A stretch of DNA of 64,000 nt, taken from NCBI GenBank assembly GCA_014268975.2, contig CP077096.1, positions 553,001 to 617,000 of the forward strand, in the 5' to 3' direction. The notes below the pieces were generated by a model. It worked only from the letters and a program-made list of their open reading frames with translations, had not been told where the DNA came from and ran no database searches. A program made the translations under genes and the position numbers. The stretch is from Pseudomonas wayambapalatensis (GTDB lineage Bacteria; Pseudomonadota; Gammaproteobacteria; Pseudomonadales; Pseudomonadaceae). Positions 7,908 to 16,240 of the stretch are shown piece by piece (within the stretch, counting starts at the first letter, position 1; each line of letters starts with the position of its first letter).

Positions 7908-9290
7908 TCAACGCTCCGGTCGCAGCACCTTCACATCCCCAGGCTCCGCCGTTTCACGCAGGTACTCTTCAAGCGAATCGTCCAGCGCCTTGATCCAGCG
8001 GGTGTGGTGTGGCACCGAGGCGGTGCCGGTCATCACCGAGCGGTACGAGCGGTCGCGGTAGCCCATGATGTCGTGCTTCTTGTCGTTCTTCCATCTGAGG
8101 AAGATGCGGTTCACCGCGTCGATGTCGAACCGTGGGTAGTCGGTCTGCTCGATCAGGCGGGCGATGTAGCTGCCCTGGAATTCGTACATCGAGGCCGTGG
8201 TTTGCAAGGCCTCTTCCTCGGCGCGCCAGTGCTCGCTGTCGGCGCGCATGGCGGCCGGGTCGGGCAGGGCAATGCGACCGAGGATCACGTCGCGCACGAA
8301 CCAGGCCTGGGCGTCGAACAGGTTGAAGCTGTACCACAGATCTTGCATCCCCAGGTACATCAGCTGCGGGTTGGCCTCCCACACCACGCCCTGGTACAGG
8401 CCCAGCGGCCACAGACGGTTGCCGGTGCGCAGGGTAAGGTTGTCGGGCAGGAACGGGAAGTGGTGCTGGTAGCCGGTGCACAGGATGATCGCATCGACGC
8501 GCTTGCTCGAGCCGTCGGCAAAGTGCGCGCGGTCGCCGTCGACCCGCTGCAACTGTGGCCGCTCTTCCCAGCCCTTGGGCCATTTGTAGCCCATGGGCTG
8601 GGTGCGGTAGGCACTGGTGATCGAGCGCGCGCCGTATTTGTAGCACTGCGAGCCGATGTCTTCGGCGGAGTAGCTGCTGCCGATGATCAGCACATCCTTG
8701 CCGGCGAATTCCAGTGCATCACGGAAATCATGGGCGTGCAGGATGCGTCCGGAGAAACGCTCGAAGCCTGGGAATGACGGCACCTGCGGCGTGGAGAAAT
8801 GCCCGCTGGCGACCACCACGTAGTCGAACACCTGTTCGTAGCGCTGGCCATTGGCGTAGTCGTGGGCGGTGAGGGTGAAGGTGCGGCTGGCGCTGTCGAA
8901 GCGCACGTCCTTGACCACGGTGTCGAAGCGAATGTACTGGCGCACGTCGGCCTTTTTCACCCGGCCCTGGATGTAGTCCCACAGCACTTCGCGCGGTGGA
9001 TAGGAGGAAATCGGGCGGCCGAAATGTTCGTCGAAACTGTAGTCGGCGAATTCCAGGCATTCCTTCGGGCCGTTGGACCAGAGGTAGCGGTACATGCTGC
9101 CATGCACCGGCTCGCCGTGCTGGTCGAGGCCTGTACGCCAGGTGTAGTTCCACATGCCGCCCCAGTCGGCCTGCTTCTCGAAGCAGACGATTTCGGGCAT
9201 GGCCGCGCCCTTGGCGTGGGCGGATTGGAAGGCACGCAGTTGCGCCAGGCCGGAAGGGCCGGCGCCGATGATGGCGACGCGAGTAGTCAT
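7908..9290 (-). CDS. flavin-containing monooxygenase (FMO), trimethylamine-monooxygenase-like
   Basis: Protein of 460 residues, the usual length for bacterial FMOs such as trimethylamine monooxygenase. It shows an N-terminal FAD-binding Rossmann motif (GAGPSG, residues 9-14), the FMO identifying sequence ([11 protein letters not shown], near residue 180), an NADPH-binding [10 protein letters not shown] block shortly after, and a C-terminal LCTGYQ motif like the FMO ATGY box. The reaction would be NADPH- and O2-dependent oxygenation of a nitrogen or sulfur atom of a small substrate; the substrate cannot be read from the sequence. The gene stands alone, facing the candidate effector genes, with a 526-base non-coding stretch upstream. 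A Baeyer-Villiger enzyme is less likely because its typical FxGxxxHTxxW motif is not seen. Confidence 0.82.
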   Translation of the reverse strand: MTTRVAIIGAGPSGLAQLRAFQSAHAKGAAMPEIVCFEKQADWGGMWNYTWRTGLDQHGEPVHGSMYRYLWSNGPKECLEFADYSFDEHFGRPISSYPPREVLWDYIQGRVKKADVRQYIRFDTVVKDVRFDSASRTFTLTAHDYANGQRYEQVFDYVVVASGHFSTPQVPSFPGFERFSGRILHAHDFRDALEFAGKDVLIIGSSYSAEDIGSQCYKYGARSITSAYRTQPMGYKWPKGWEERPQLQRVDGDRAHFADGSSKRVDAIILCTGYQHHFPFLPDNLTLRTGNRLWPLGLYQGVVWEANPQLMYLGMQDLWYSFNLFDAQAWFVRDVILGRIALPDPAAMRADSEHWRAEEEALQTTASMYEFQGSYIARLIEQTDYPRFDIDAVNRIFLRWKNDKKHDIMGYRDRSYRSVMTGTASVPHHTRWIKALDDSLEEYLRETAEPGDVKVLRPER

Positions 9291-9816
9291 GAAAAAGTCC
9301 TGTGATCACGGAAGAAGGGCAAGACTTCCCCAGCCCCGAACGGTAACGGGCCGAGGGCGGTGGAAGCGCGGAAACTTCAGGGGTCAGCAGGCAGGCGGAG
9401 GCACGGGGCGCTTGCGCTTGTGCGCCAGCAGGACATCGCGGGGCGGGATCGACAGGGTGTGGAAGAGTGTCGAGAGCGGGGAACAGCCGAGGCTGGAAAC
9501 GGCGGCAGGGAAGGGCCCGGTAGACTTGCCGATCAGATTGGCAAGCGGGCCATGCGGCCGACGGATACGTGTGATCTCGTGCATGGGGGCGTGGTTAGCC
9601 TCTTTTCGTTATGGGTGCCTTTTTAGCTATATCGCATTGGGGGAAGGGGTTCAAGGTTTGGGATTGTAGCGGCCACGGTGTCAGAAACTTTGTCCTGGTG
9701 AAAATCAGGGCCTGCCTGGCGGCAGGCCACTGCCGGCCCGAACGCAAAAAAAATGACAGCTCCGGGCAAGTGCGCTCCCACACTTAGTCCACGGCCCTTG
9801 GGAATGAAGCCCTACA
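9291..9816. other. non-coding interval between FMO and TonB receptor genes
   Basis: No convincing gene is seen in these 526 bases. The only clear structure is a stem-loop at 9709-9728 (GGCCTGCC, loop TGGC, GGCAGGCC) and an A-run at about 9740-9748. The last 80 bases carry a degenerate REP-like fragment (GCAAGTGCGCTCCCACA). The FMO promoter should lie in the left part. Confidence 0.5.
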
Positions 9817-12330
9817 TCAGAAGTTGCCTCTCAGCGTCACTGTGAAGTTGCGCGGCTCACCATAGAAGTTACCCCACGAAACCGCCCCCACACTCTGGTA
9901 GTACTTCTTGTCGAACAGGTTGTTGCCATTGAGCGCCAACGACCAGTTCTCGTCGATCCGATAGCCGATCCGTCCACTCCAGATGCCATACCCCGGCTGG
10001 ACGGATTTCACCGCCACGGGCCTGATATTGCCATCCCGGAACGCGACATCACTCTGCGCCGTTACCCCTGCACCCACGCTCCAGCGCTCCAGTGCTCCCG
10101 TCAGTTGGTAGTCCGCCGAGGCCCGGAACAGATGACGCGGGAAGTAGGTGGTCGAAAACGCCGGCTCCTGCGGATTGGCACTGGTGCTGTCCAGATACTT
10201 GGTCTGGGTGTAGGTATAGCCCGCCAGCACCTGCAAGCGCTCGATCACCTCGCCACTGATTTCGGCCTCGAAGCCCTGTGCCCGGACCTTGCCCACATCG
10301 CTGTAGCAGAAGCCGTCCGAAGACCCTGGGCAGCTGCTGTCGTAGTTGGCCTCCCCGCGATGTTCCTCGATGGTGCGGAACAGGTTGAACGAGGTGTTCA
10401 CACGCCCATCCAGCAGTTCGCCCTTGATCCCCAGCTCGTAGCTCGCGCCGGTCTTGGGCTGCAAGGGGCTGCCTGCCTGGTCGGTGTAAGTGCTCTGCGG
10501 CTGGAAGATCGCGGCATAGCTGGTGTAGACCGACCAGTTGTCGTTCAGGTCGTAGATGAGCGCGCCGAATGGCGTCACTTCACCGTTCTCCTGGCTGCGG
10601 TCGTGCTGCCAGTAATCCCATGCCTGGGTGTAGGAGTCACGACTGTTGCGGTACCAACTGACGCGCGAACCCAGCACCAGGGTCAACGGCTCGGCCAGCT
10701 TCAGGCGAAGCGTGGCGTAGGTGCCGAATTGCCGGGTGTCGGTCTCGGTCGGGAAGGGGCCGCCACGGTAAGCGTTGGGCGCGTAGAAGCCATCGCTGGG
10801 CTCGGGGACGTGCGGGTTGGGATTGAACGGATCCTGCGACGCGCCGAGTAGGCTGGTCATGTTGATCAGCGCCCAGTGGTCGCGGGTCTGGGCGCGGCTG
10901 GCGTTGGCGCCTACGACCAATTCATGCTGCAGGCCGAAGGCATCGAATTTGCCATCCAGGTACGCGTCGAAACCGTAGTCGGTCTGGTCATAGTCGAACA
11001 GGCCCGAGTACACCGAGGATGGCGCCGAGGTCGCACCTGCAGGCACCCCGCCAGGGGTCTCGGAAAGGGCGTACTTGATGTCCTGGTCGTTGTGGGTCCA
11101 GGCCCCGGCGAACTTGAACGCCCACTCATCGTTCAACTGGTGCTTGAGGTCGGCGAACACCGTGGTGCGCTGGCTGTCCCAGGTGTTCCACGAAGCGCCC
11201 AGGCAGGTCGAGCGACTCAGCTTCAGGTCCTTGCCATCGCTCCCCCTTGGCAGGCCGTGCCAGCAGGGCCGGGCGTCGAGCCTCTCGTAGGCGACGCCTA
11301 AGCCCAGGGTGGTATCCGGCGTCAGGTCGTAGTCCAGGGCGCCGTAGAGGATCTGGTCCTTGCGTTTACCCAGGTCGTAGAAGTACTGGCGATCCTGCAA
11401 CGCTACCACCGCCCGGCCACGCAGCGTGCCCGAAGCGTTGAGCGGGCCACCGGTGTCGATCTGGCTGCGGTAGTTGTCCCAGGAGCCCGCCGACAGGCTC
11501 AGGCTGGTGGTGGGCGTGCTCTGGCCGCGTTTGCGCACGAAATTGACCCCGCCCGCCGAGCTGCCCGAGCCCTTCATCATGCCCGCCGCGCCCTTGAGCA
11601 CTTCGACCCGGTCGTAGTAGGCCATGTCGCCCGAGAAGCTGTTGGCCTGTACGTACTCGCCGCCCACATCCAGCGGCACGCCGTCGTACTGGTACTGGCC
11701 CTGCATCATGAAACCGCGCGAATAGAAGTACTTGCCGCCCATGGGCGATTCGTACACCGCGATACCCGGGGTTTTCTCCATCGCCTGGTCGATGGTGTTG
11801 ATGTTCTGGTCGTCCATGTACTTGCGGGTCAGCACGGTCACCGCCTGGGGTGTCTCGCGCAGCGTGTGTGTGCCCTTGCCGATGGTCACCGCCCGCGCGG
11901 CGTAGGCCCCGGTGCCTTCGGAGGTGGCGTCCAGGCGCTGGCTGGAGATGGTCGTGGCGTCCAGCTCCAGCGAGCCGTCATTGCGCGGCGACGGGCGCAG
12001 CACATAACTGCCATTGCTCTGCGCGACCACCTGCAACCCTGTGCCTTGCAGCAGCAGCGCGAAGCCCTGGGCAACGCTGTAGCGGCCTTGCAGCCCCGGC
12101 GAGCGATGGCCGTCGGTCAAGGCGGCATCGAAGGAGAAGGCACTGCCCGAGGCCGATGCAAAGGCGCTGAGCGCCTCCGTCAGGCTGCCGGCAGGAATCT
12201 GGTACTGGCGCAGCTCACTGACTTCGGCTGCATGGGCGAACGCCGGCAGCGTAGTCAGGACTACGCTGCAAAAGCCCAGGCGAATGGCTGCGGCCACCGG
12301 TTTCAGTCGGCGCGCATACGGGTACGTCAT
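9817..12330 (-). CDS. TonB-dependent ferric-siderophore receptor with N-terminal signalling (STN) domain
   Basis: About 837 residues. The ATG at 12330 is preceded by GGGGGAGGACC; a longer in-frame extension to 12438 lacks such a site and would precede the signal peptide. The signal peptide ends at AFAHA. Residues about 35-85 form a secretin/TonB N-terminal (STN) domain (YQIPAGSLTEAL, LLLQGTGLQV), the part that contacts a FecR-type regulator. The plug follows (TPQAVTVLTRKYMDD, LKGAAGMMKGSGSSAGGVNFVRK) and then the barrel, ending in a terminal Phe (VTLRGNF). It imports a ferric siderophore across the outer membrane using TonB energy. The fecR- and fecI-like genes directly upstream make a complete surface-signalling set. 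The ligand is unknown; ferripyoverdine and xenosiderophore receptors share this layout. Confidence 0.9.
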   Translation of the reverse strand: MTYPYARRLKPVAAAIRLGFCSVVLTTLPAFAHAAEVSELRQYQIPAGSLTEALSAFASASGSAFSFDAALTDGHRSPGLQGRYSVAQGFALLLQGTGLQVVAQSNGSYVLRPSPRNDGSLELDATTISSQRLDATSEGTGAYAARAVTIGKGTHTLRETPQAVTVLTRKYMDDQNINTIDQAMEKTPGIAVYESPMGGKYFYSRGFMMQGQYQYDGVPLDVGGEYVQANSFSGDMAYYDRVEVLKGAAGMMKGSGSSAGGVNFVRKRGQSTPTTSLSLSAGSWDNYRSQIDTGGPLNASGTLRGRAVVALQDRQYFYDLGKRKDQILYGALDYDLTPDTTLGLGVAYERLDARPCWHGLPRGSDGKDLKLSRSTCLGASWNTWDSQRTTVFADLKHQLNDEWAFKFAGAWTHNDQDIKYALSETPGGVPAGATSAPSSVYSGLFDYDQTDYGFDAYLDGKFDAFGLQHELVVGANASRAQTRDHWALINMTSLLGASQDPFNPNPHVPEPSDGFYAPNAYRGGPFPTETDTRQFGTYATLRLKLAEPLTLVLGSRVSWYRNSRDSYTQAWDYWQHDRSQENGEVTPFGALIYDLNDNWSVYTSYAAIFQPQSTYTDQAGSPLQPKTGASYELGIKGELLDGRVNTSFNLFRTIEEHRGEANYDSSCPGSSDGFCYSDVGKVRAQGFEAEISGEVIERLQVLAGYTYTQTKYLDSTSANPQEPAFSTTYFPRHLFRASADYQLTGALERWSVGAGVTAQSDVAFRDGNIRPVAVKSVQPGYGIWSGRIGYRIDENWSLALNGNNLFDKKYYQSVGAVSWGNFYGEPRNFTVTLRGNF

Positions 12331-12434
12331 GATGGTCCTCCCCCAATTGATCCGCTCAAACGGCAGATGTCTGAGCAATGGCCGAAGGACGTGAGAAAAA
12401 AGTGCAACGCAGATGAGGATTTTTTTGCAACGCC

Positions 12435-13403
12435 TCAACCGACCCGAGGCATGACACTGACCCAGTAATCGGTACGCCGCACGATGTGCAGCTCGAAACC
12501 GCTGGCCAATGCTGCGAGGGCGAGGTCGATGTCGTGCAGCGGAAAGGCCCCGGAAATCCGCAGCCCGGCAATCGATGGATCACAGCGCAGCCAGCCACGC
12601 CGGTAGCGCGACAGTTCTTCCAGCAAGTCGCCCAGCGGCCGGTTGATTGCTATCAGGCTACCCGTTTGCCACGACGCCACCGAAGCGTCGCTGCGCCACG
12701 GCTCGCCAAGCCGAGAGCGATCGAACCGCACCTGCTGACCCGCTTCCAGACGCAGGGTTTGTGCGCTGTTCAGCGGACGCACCTGTACGGCCTTTTCCAG
12801 CACCGTCACCTCGCAGAAGCGCTCGTCGGCCTCGACCGTGAAGCGGGTGCCCAACGCCTGCACCTGCCCCTGGGCCACCTCCACCAGAAACGGACGCGCC
12901 AGGGCATCGGCGGCCGTTTGCACCAGCACCCGCCCGCTCAGCAGACGCAGTACACGCTGCGCTGCGTCGAAGCGCACATCCAGCGCCGAACGGCTGTCCA
13001 GCAGGATCTGGCTGCCATCCTCCAGCACCACCTCACGCAGCTCACCGACCCCGGTGTGCAGGCTGGCCATCAGCGTTGTTCGCAGTTCGCTTCTCCAGCC
13101 GCCCACACCCACCACACCGACGCCCGCCAGCACCAGCAACTGACGCAGCACCCGCCTGCGCGACTCTCGCGCCTGACGCAAGGCCGGCGTTGCAATCTGC
13201 CGTGGCACCCCCTCGACCATCCGCCGAACCGCCTCAACCTGTTGCCAGGCCTGCTGGTGCAGAGGGTCTGCATCGTGCCAGCGCTGCCAGCGCTGCTGCT
13301 CGCCCGCATCCTCGAGCCCCGACGACAGCCGCGCATACCACTGCGCCGCACAGCGCAACGCCTCGCGCTGCGCTGTGCTCAACGGTGATGACACGGTGCT
13401 CAC
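12435..13403 (-). CDS. fecR: FecR-family anti-sigma/regulatory protein
   Basis: About 322 residues from the GTG at 13403, which overlaps the sigma-factor stop (GTGA). A longer frame from 13430 would overlap the sigma gene by 31 bases. The N-terminal region is the usual cytoplasmic DUF4880-like part (REALRCAAQWYARLSSG, WQRWHDADPLHQQAWQQVE), followed by a single membrane helix (LLVLAGVGVVGVGG) and a periplasmic FecR domain (GELREVVLEDGSQILLDSRSALDVRF, LLSGRVLVQ). It relays receptor occupancy to the sigma factor. It sits between the sigma gene and the receptor gene, the standard order for iron surface signalling. Confidence 0.9.
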   Translation of the reverse strand: MSTVSSPLSTAQREALRCAAQWYARLSSGLEDAGEQQRWQRWHDADPLHQQAWQQVEAVRRMVEGVPRQIATPALRQARESRRRVLRQLLVLAGVGVVGVGGWRSELRTTLMASLHTGVGELREVVLEDGSQILLDSRSALDVRFDAAQRVLRLLSGRVLVQTAADALARPFLVEVAQGQVQALGTRFTVEADERFCEVTVLEKAVQVRPLNSAQTLRLEAGQQVRFDRSRLGEPWRSDASVASWQTGSLIAINRPLGDLLEELSRYRRGWLRCDPSIAGLRISGAFPLHDIDLALAALASGFELHIVRRTDYWVSVMPRVG

Positions 13404-13915
13404 AGCAGCCCCAGGCGCATCAGGCAGCACTGCTCAATCGCCTTGGCCATGTGGTTGTTCACCGTGCGTACCGAGACGCCCAGGCGCTCGGCGATCTGCG
13501 GATACGTCAGCCCCTCGAACTGCGACAGGATGAACGTCTGACGCACCTTGTCACCCAGGCTGTCTAGCATGCGATCGATTTCCATCAAGGTTTCCAGAAC
13601 GATCGCCTGGTCTTCCTCGGATGGATGGTCGCAGGCGGGCAGGGAGGCCAGCGCCTCGAGATAGCTCTGCTCCAGCGCCCGGCGGCGGAACAGGTCGATG
13701 ACCAGACCTTTGGCGACGGTGCTCAGATATTGGCGCGGCTCGCGGATATCCAGGGCACGACGCGCCTTGATGACCCGCACGAAGGTGTCCTGTACCAGGT
13801 CGGCGGCATCGCTGGTGGAGTCCAGACGCTTGCGCAGCCAGCCACGCAGCCAGGCGCTGTGGGTGAGGTAGAGAGCCTCGGTGGCGGAGAGCAGGGCAGA
13901 ATCGGTGGGGGGCAT
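13400..13915 (-). CDS. fecI: FecI-like ECF (extracytoplasmic function) sigma factor
   Basis: 171 residues with sigma region 2 (WLRGWLRKRLDSTSDAADLVQDTFVRVIKA) and region 4 (TFILSQFEGLTYPQIAERLGVSVRTVNNHMAKAIEQC). It directs RNA polymerase to the promoter of the adjacent receptor gene when the receptor, via the FecR-like protein, reports ligand. The ATG is preceded by GGGGGAGG on the minus strand. In such systems the sigma gene is Fur-repressed; the 100 bases upstream contain an AATGGGAATTAG stretch that only weakly resembles a Fur site, so regulation by iron is inferred from the family. Confidence 0.9.
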   Translation of the reverse strand: MPPTDSALLSATEALYLTHSAWLRGWLRKRLDSTSDAADLVQDTFVRVIKARRALDIREPRQYLSTVAKGLVIDLFRRRALEQSYLEALASLPACDHPSEEDQAIVLETLMEIDRMLDSLGDKVRQTFILSQFEGLTYPQIAERLGVSVRTVNNHMAKAIEQCCLMRLGLL

Positions 13916-14015
13916 GGGGGAGGTTAGTTGTTAATGGGAATTAGTGCGATTTGAACTCTTTTGGGCAGGGTTTGGCAATGGGGGGCTTGAGGTGTGCGCT
14001 GTGGGCGGGCTGGTG

Positions 14016-15383
14016 CTAGCGTGGCAACACCACAGTCGCTTTCAGCCCATCGCCATCGCGGTTGGAAAGCCGCAACTCACCGCCATGGCTGGCCGCAATC
14101 CGCTGGGCAATGCTCAACCCCAGGCCATACCCACCGGACGCCTGGTTGCGCGAACCCTCTCCACGCACGAACGGATCGGTCACGGTGTCCAGCAGGCCCG
14201 CGGCAATACCTGGCCCGCGATCCTCGACATGAATCCGCACCTGCGCCGTATCCGCCTCGAGCCGCAGCGAAACCGCCTTGCCATAACGCAGGGCATTGAC
14301 CAGCAGGTTCTGCAGGCACCGCTGCATCAGCAAGGCATCGACCTTCACCTTGCCCACTTCACCCTGGATCGGCAGCGGCTCTTCGGCGCTGGCCAAGTCG
14401 GCGCACAGGCGCGCCACCAGTCGGTCCAAGTCCACCTCCTGCAGGTTCTGCTGCTCGCCGGCCCGCAGGTAGTCCAGTACCTGGCCGATCATGGCATCCA
14501 TCTGCGCGATGTTCTGGCGCAGACGCTCTTTGTGTTCGCCATCCTCCAGCCGCTCCAGGCGCAGGCGCATGCGGGTCAGGGGCGTACGCAGGTCGTGGGA
14601 GACGGCGGCGAGAAAGTAGGCCTTGTCGTTGACCATGGCGATCAGCCGCTGCTGCATGGCGTTGAACGCCTGCGCTGCCTGGCGCACTTCCTCAGGGCCT
14701 TCCAGGGGCAGGGCCGGCTGCTCCAGATTGCGCCCCAGGCCACGAGCGGCATCGGCCAGGCGTCGCAGCGGGCGCAGGCACAGGCGCACGGCCACCAGGC
14801 ACACCAGCAGCACGGCGACGATGCGCAGGGCATAGACGCGCAGCAGATAGTCGCTGATCAGCACCCAGGCCGACTCGCCACTCCAGCCCTGCAGTTCTTC
14901 GCCGTCGATCACCAGCCAGTGGCCATCCTCCATCGGCACGGCGAACTGCAGGTGCGCCTGGGCGGTACGCAGGCCGAACAGGCTGCGCCAGACGATCGGC
15001 TGACCAAGCTCATCGGTCAGTTGTACCTTCAGCAGGCGCGCTTGCTGGTCGCGGCCGAGTTCGTAGGCCAGCGCCTGGTGCAGCAGCAGTTCGATGCGGT
15101 GCCGCCCGCGTCGATCATCACGTTGGGCTTCGGGCAGCGATTCGGCGCAGCGCAGGTGATAGTGCGCCGGCACCTGCAACTGCGCGGCATGGCAGTCGGC
15201 CTGGGCGATCAGCGGCGCACTGCGCGCAGCGATCAACCGCACCGGGGCCTCGAACACCTGGGCGAAGCGCACGTCGAACCAGATGCTGCTGGACATCAAC
15301 TGGATCAGCAGGGTGCCGCTGATCATGATCAGCAGCAGTTGGCCGAACAGCGTCCGTGGCCACAGGCGGTGCAGCAGGCGCAC
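14016..15383 (-). CDS. two-component sensor histidine kinase paired with OmpR-type regulator
   Basis: About 455 residues from a GTG one base after the regulator stop. Two N-terminal membrane helices (LFGQLLLIMISGTLLIQLM and LLRVYALRIVAVLLVCLVAVRLCL) bracket a periplasmic sensor domain of about 145 residues. HAMP, HisKA with the H-box (VSHDLRTPLTRMRLRLE) and HATPase motifs (NLLVNALRYG, DRGPGIAAG, YGLGLSIAQRIAASHGG) follow. Together with the response regulator it probably controls the divergently transcribed TonB receptor at 16241, in the manner of PfeRS-PfeA or PirRS-PirA in P. aeruginosa. The ligand sensed is unknown. Confidence 0.88.
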   Translation of the reverse strand: MRLLHRLWPRTLFGQLLLIMISGTLLIQLMSSSIWFDVRFAQVFEAPVRLIAARSAPLIAQADCHAAQLQVPAHYHLRCAESLPEAQRDDRRGRHRIELLLHQALAYELGRDQQARLLKVQLTDELGQPIVWRSLFGLRTAQAHLQFAVPMEDGHWLVIDGEELQGWSGESAWVLISDYLLRVYALRIVAVLLVCLVAVRLCLRPLRRLADAARGLGRNLEQPALPLEGPEEVRQAAQAFNAMQQRLIAMVNDKAYFLAAVSHDLRTPLTRMRLRLERLEDGEHKERLRQNIAQMDAMIGQVLDYLRAGEQQNLQEVDLDRLVARLCADLASAEEPLPIQGEVGKVKVDALLMQRCLQNLLVNALRYGKAVSLRLEADTAQVRIHVEDRGPGIAAGLLDTVTDPFVRGEGSRNQASGGYGLGLSIAQRIAASHGGELRLSNRDGDGLKATVVLPR

Positions 15384-15384
15384 T

Positions 15385-16101
15385 TCAGGCGCCTGGCTCG
15401 CAGGCGATGCTGAGCAGGTAGCCTTCGTTGCGAATGGTGAGGATCTGCGCGCTGCCATTGGCGGCGCGGCGCAGGTGCTGGCGCAGGCGGCTGATGCACA
15501 TGTCCACCGAGCGGTCGTCGGGCAGGTGGTCGCGGCCAAAGGCGCTGCGCGTCAGGTGATCGCGCGATACCACGCGGTTGTTGGCCTCGAGCAGCTCGCG
15601 CAGCACGCGGTAATCGGAGCGGGGCAGGGTGAGGGCCTGGCCGTCGGGATGAGTGAGCAGGCGCTTGATATGGTCGAGGCTGAACCCTGCGAACTGCTGC
15701 GCCTGGCTGGCGGGCTCTTCGCTCGGCGTGTCGAGGCGCTGCGGGCGGCGCAGGACGGCCTTGATGCGGGCACTGAGTTCACGGGGTTCGAAGGGCTTGG
15801 ACAGGTAGTCGTCGGCGCCCACTTCCAGGCCGATGATGCGATCCAGCGTGCTGCCCTTTGCCGACAGCATGATCACCGCCAGGCCCGGCTGCGCCTGCAA
15901 CTGGCGGCACAGGCTCAGGCCATCCTCGCCGGGCAGCATGAGGTCGAGCACCACCAGCTCGACCTTGTGTCGCGCCAGTTGCTGGCGCATCTGCTCGCCA
16001 TCGGCGGCAGCCAGTACCTGATAGCCGGCATCGGTAAGGTAATCGCAGAGAAGTTCGCGGATCTCGTCGTCATCGTCGACGACCAGCAAGGTCGTGCTCA
16101 T
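15385..16101 (-). CDS. OmpR-family response regulator
   Basis: About 238 residues from the ATG at 16101; a GTG at 16113 would add four residues. The receiver domain has the acidic pair (VVDDDDEI), the phospho-acceptor Asp in VVLDLMLPGEDG, and the conserved Lys in DYLSKPFEPREL. The C-terminal winged helix ends with DRSVDMCISRLRQHLRR and IRNEGYLLS. It is cotranscribed with the kinase gene and divergent from the TonB receptor, with a 139-base shared upstream region that should contain its binding site. Confidence 0.9.
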   Translation of the reverse strand: MSTTLLVVDDDDEIRELLCDYLTDAGYQVLAAADGEQMRQQLARHKVELVVLDLMLPGEDGLSLCRQLQAQPGLAVIMLSAKGSTLDRIIGLEVGADDYLSKPFEPRELSARIKAVLRRPQRLDTPSEEPASQAQQFAGFSLDHIKRLLTHPDGQALTLPRSDYRVLRELLEANNRVVSRDHLTRSAFGRDHLPDDRSVDMCISRLRQHLRRAANGSAQILTIRNEGYLLSIACEPGA

Positions 16102-16240
16102 TGCGGGGGACACCTGTCGGGGGCGCCCATGCAGCGCCCGTTACGTTCCATTACATCCCCGTACAAGCCGGGCATGGAGCCCAGAGGGCACATCCCTAGA
16201 ATCGTAGCAAAAACCATCTGCGAATACGAAGCCTTCCCAA

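Noticed and set aside
13916-14015. Fur box before fecI
   Set aside because: Only a weak match (AATGGGAATTAG); not enough to annotate.
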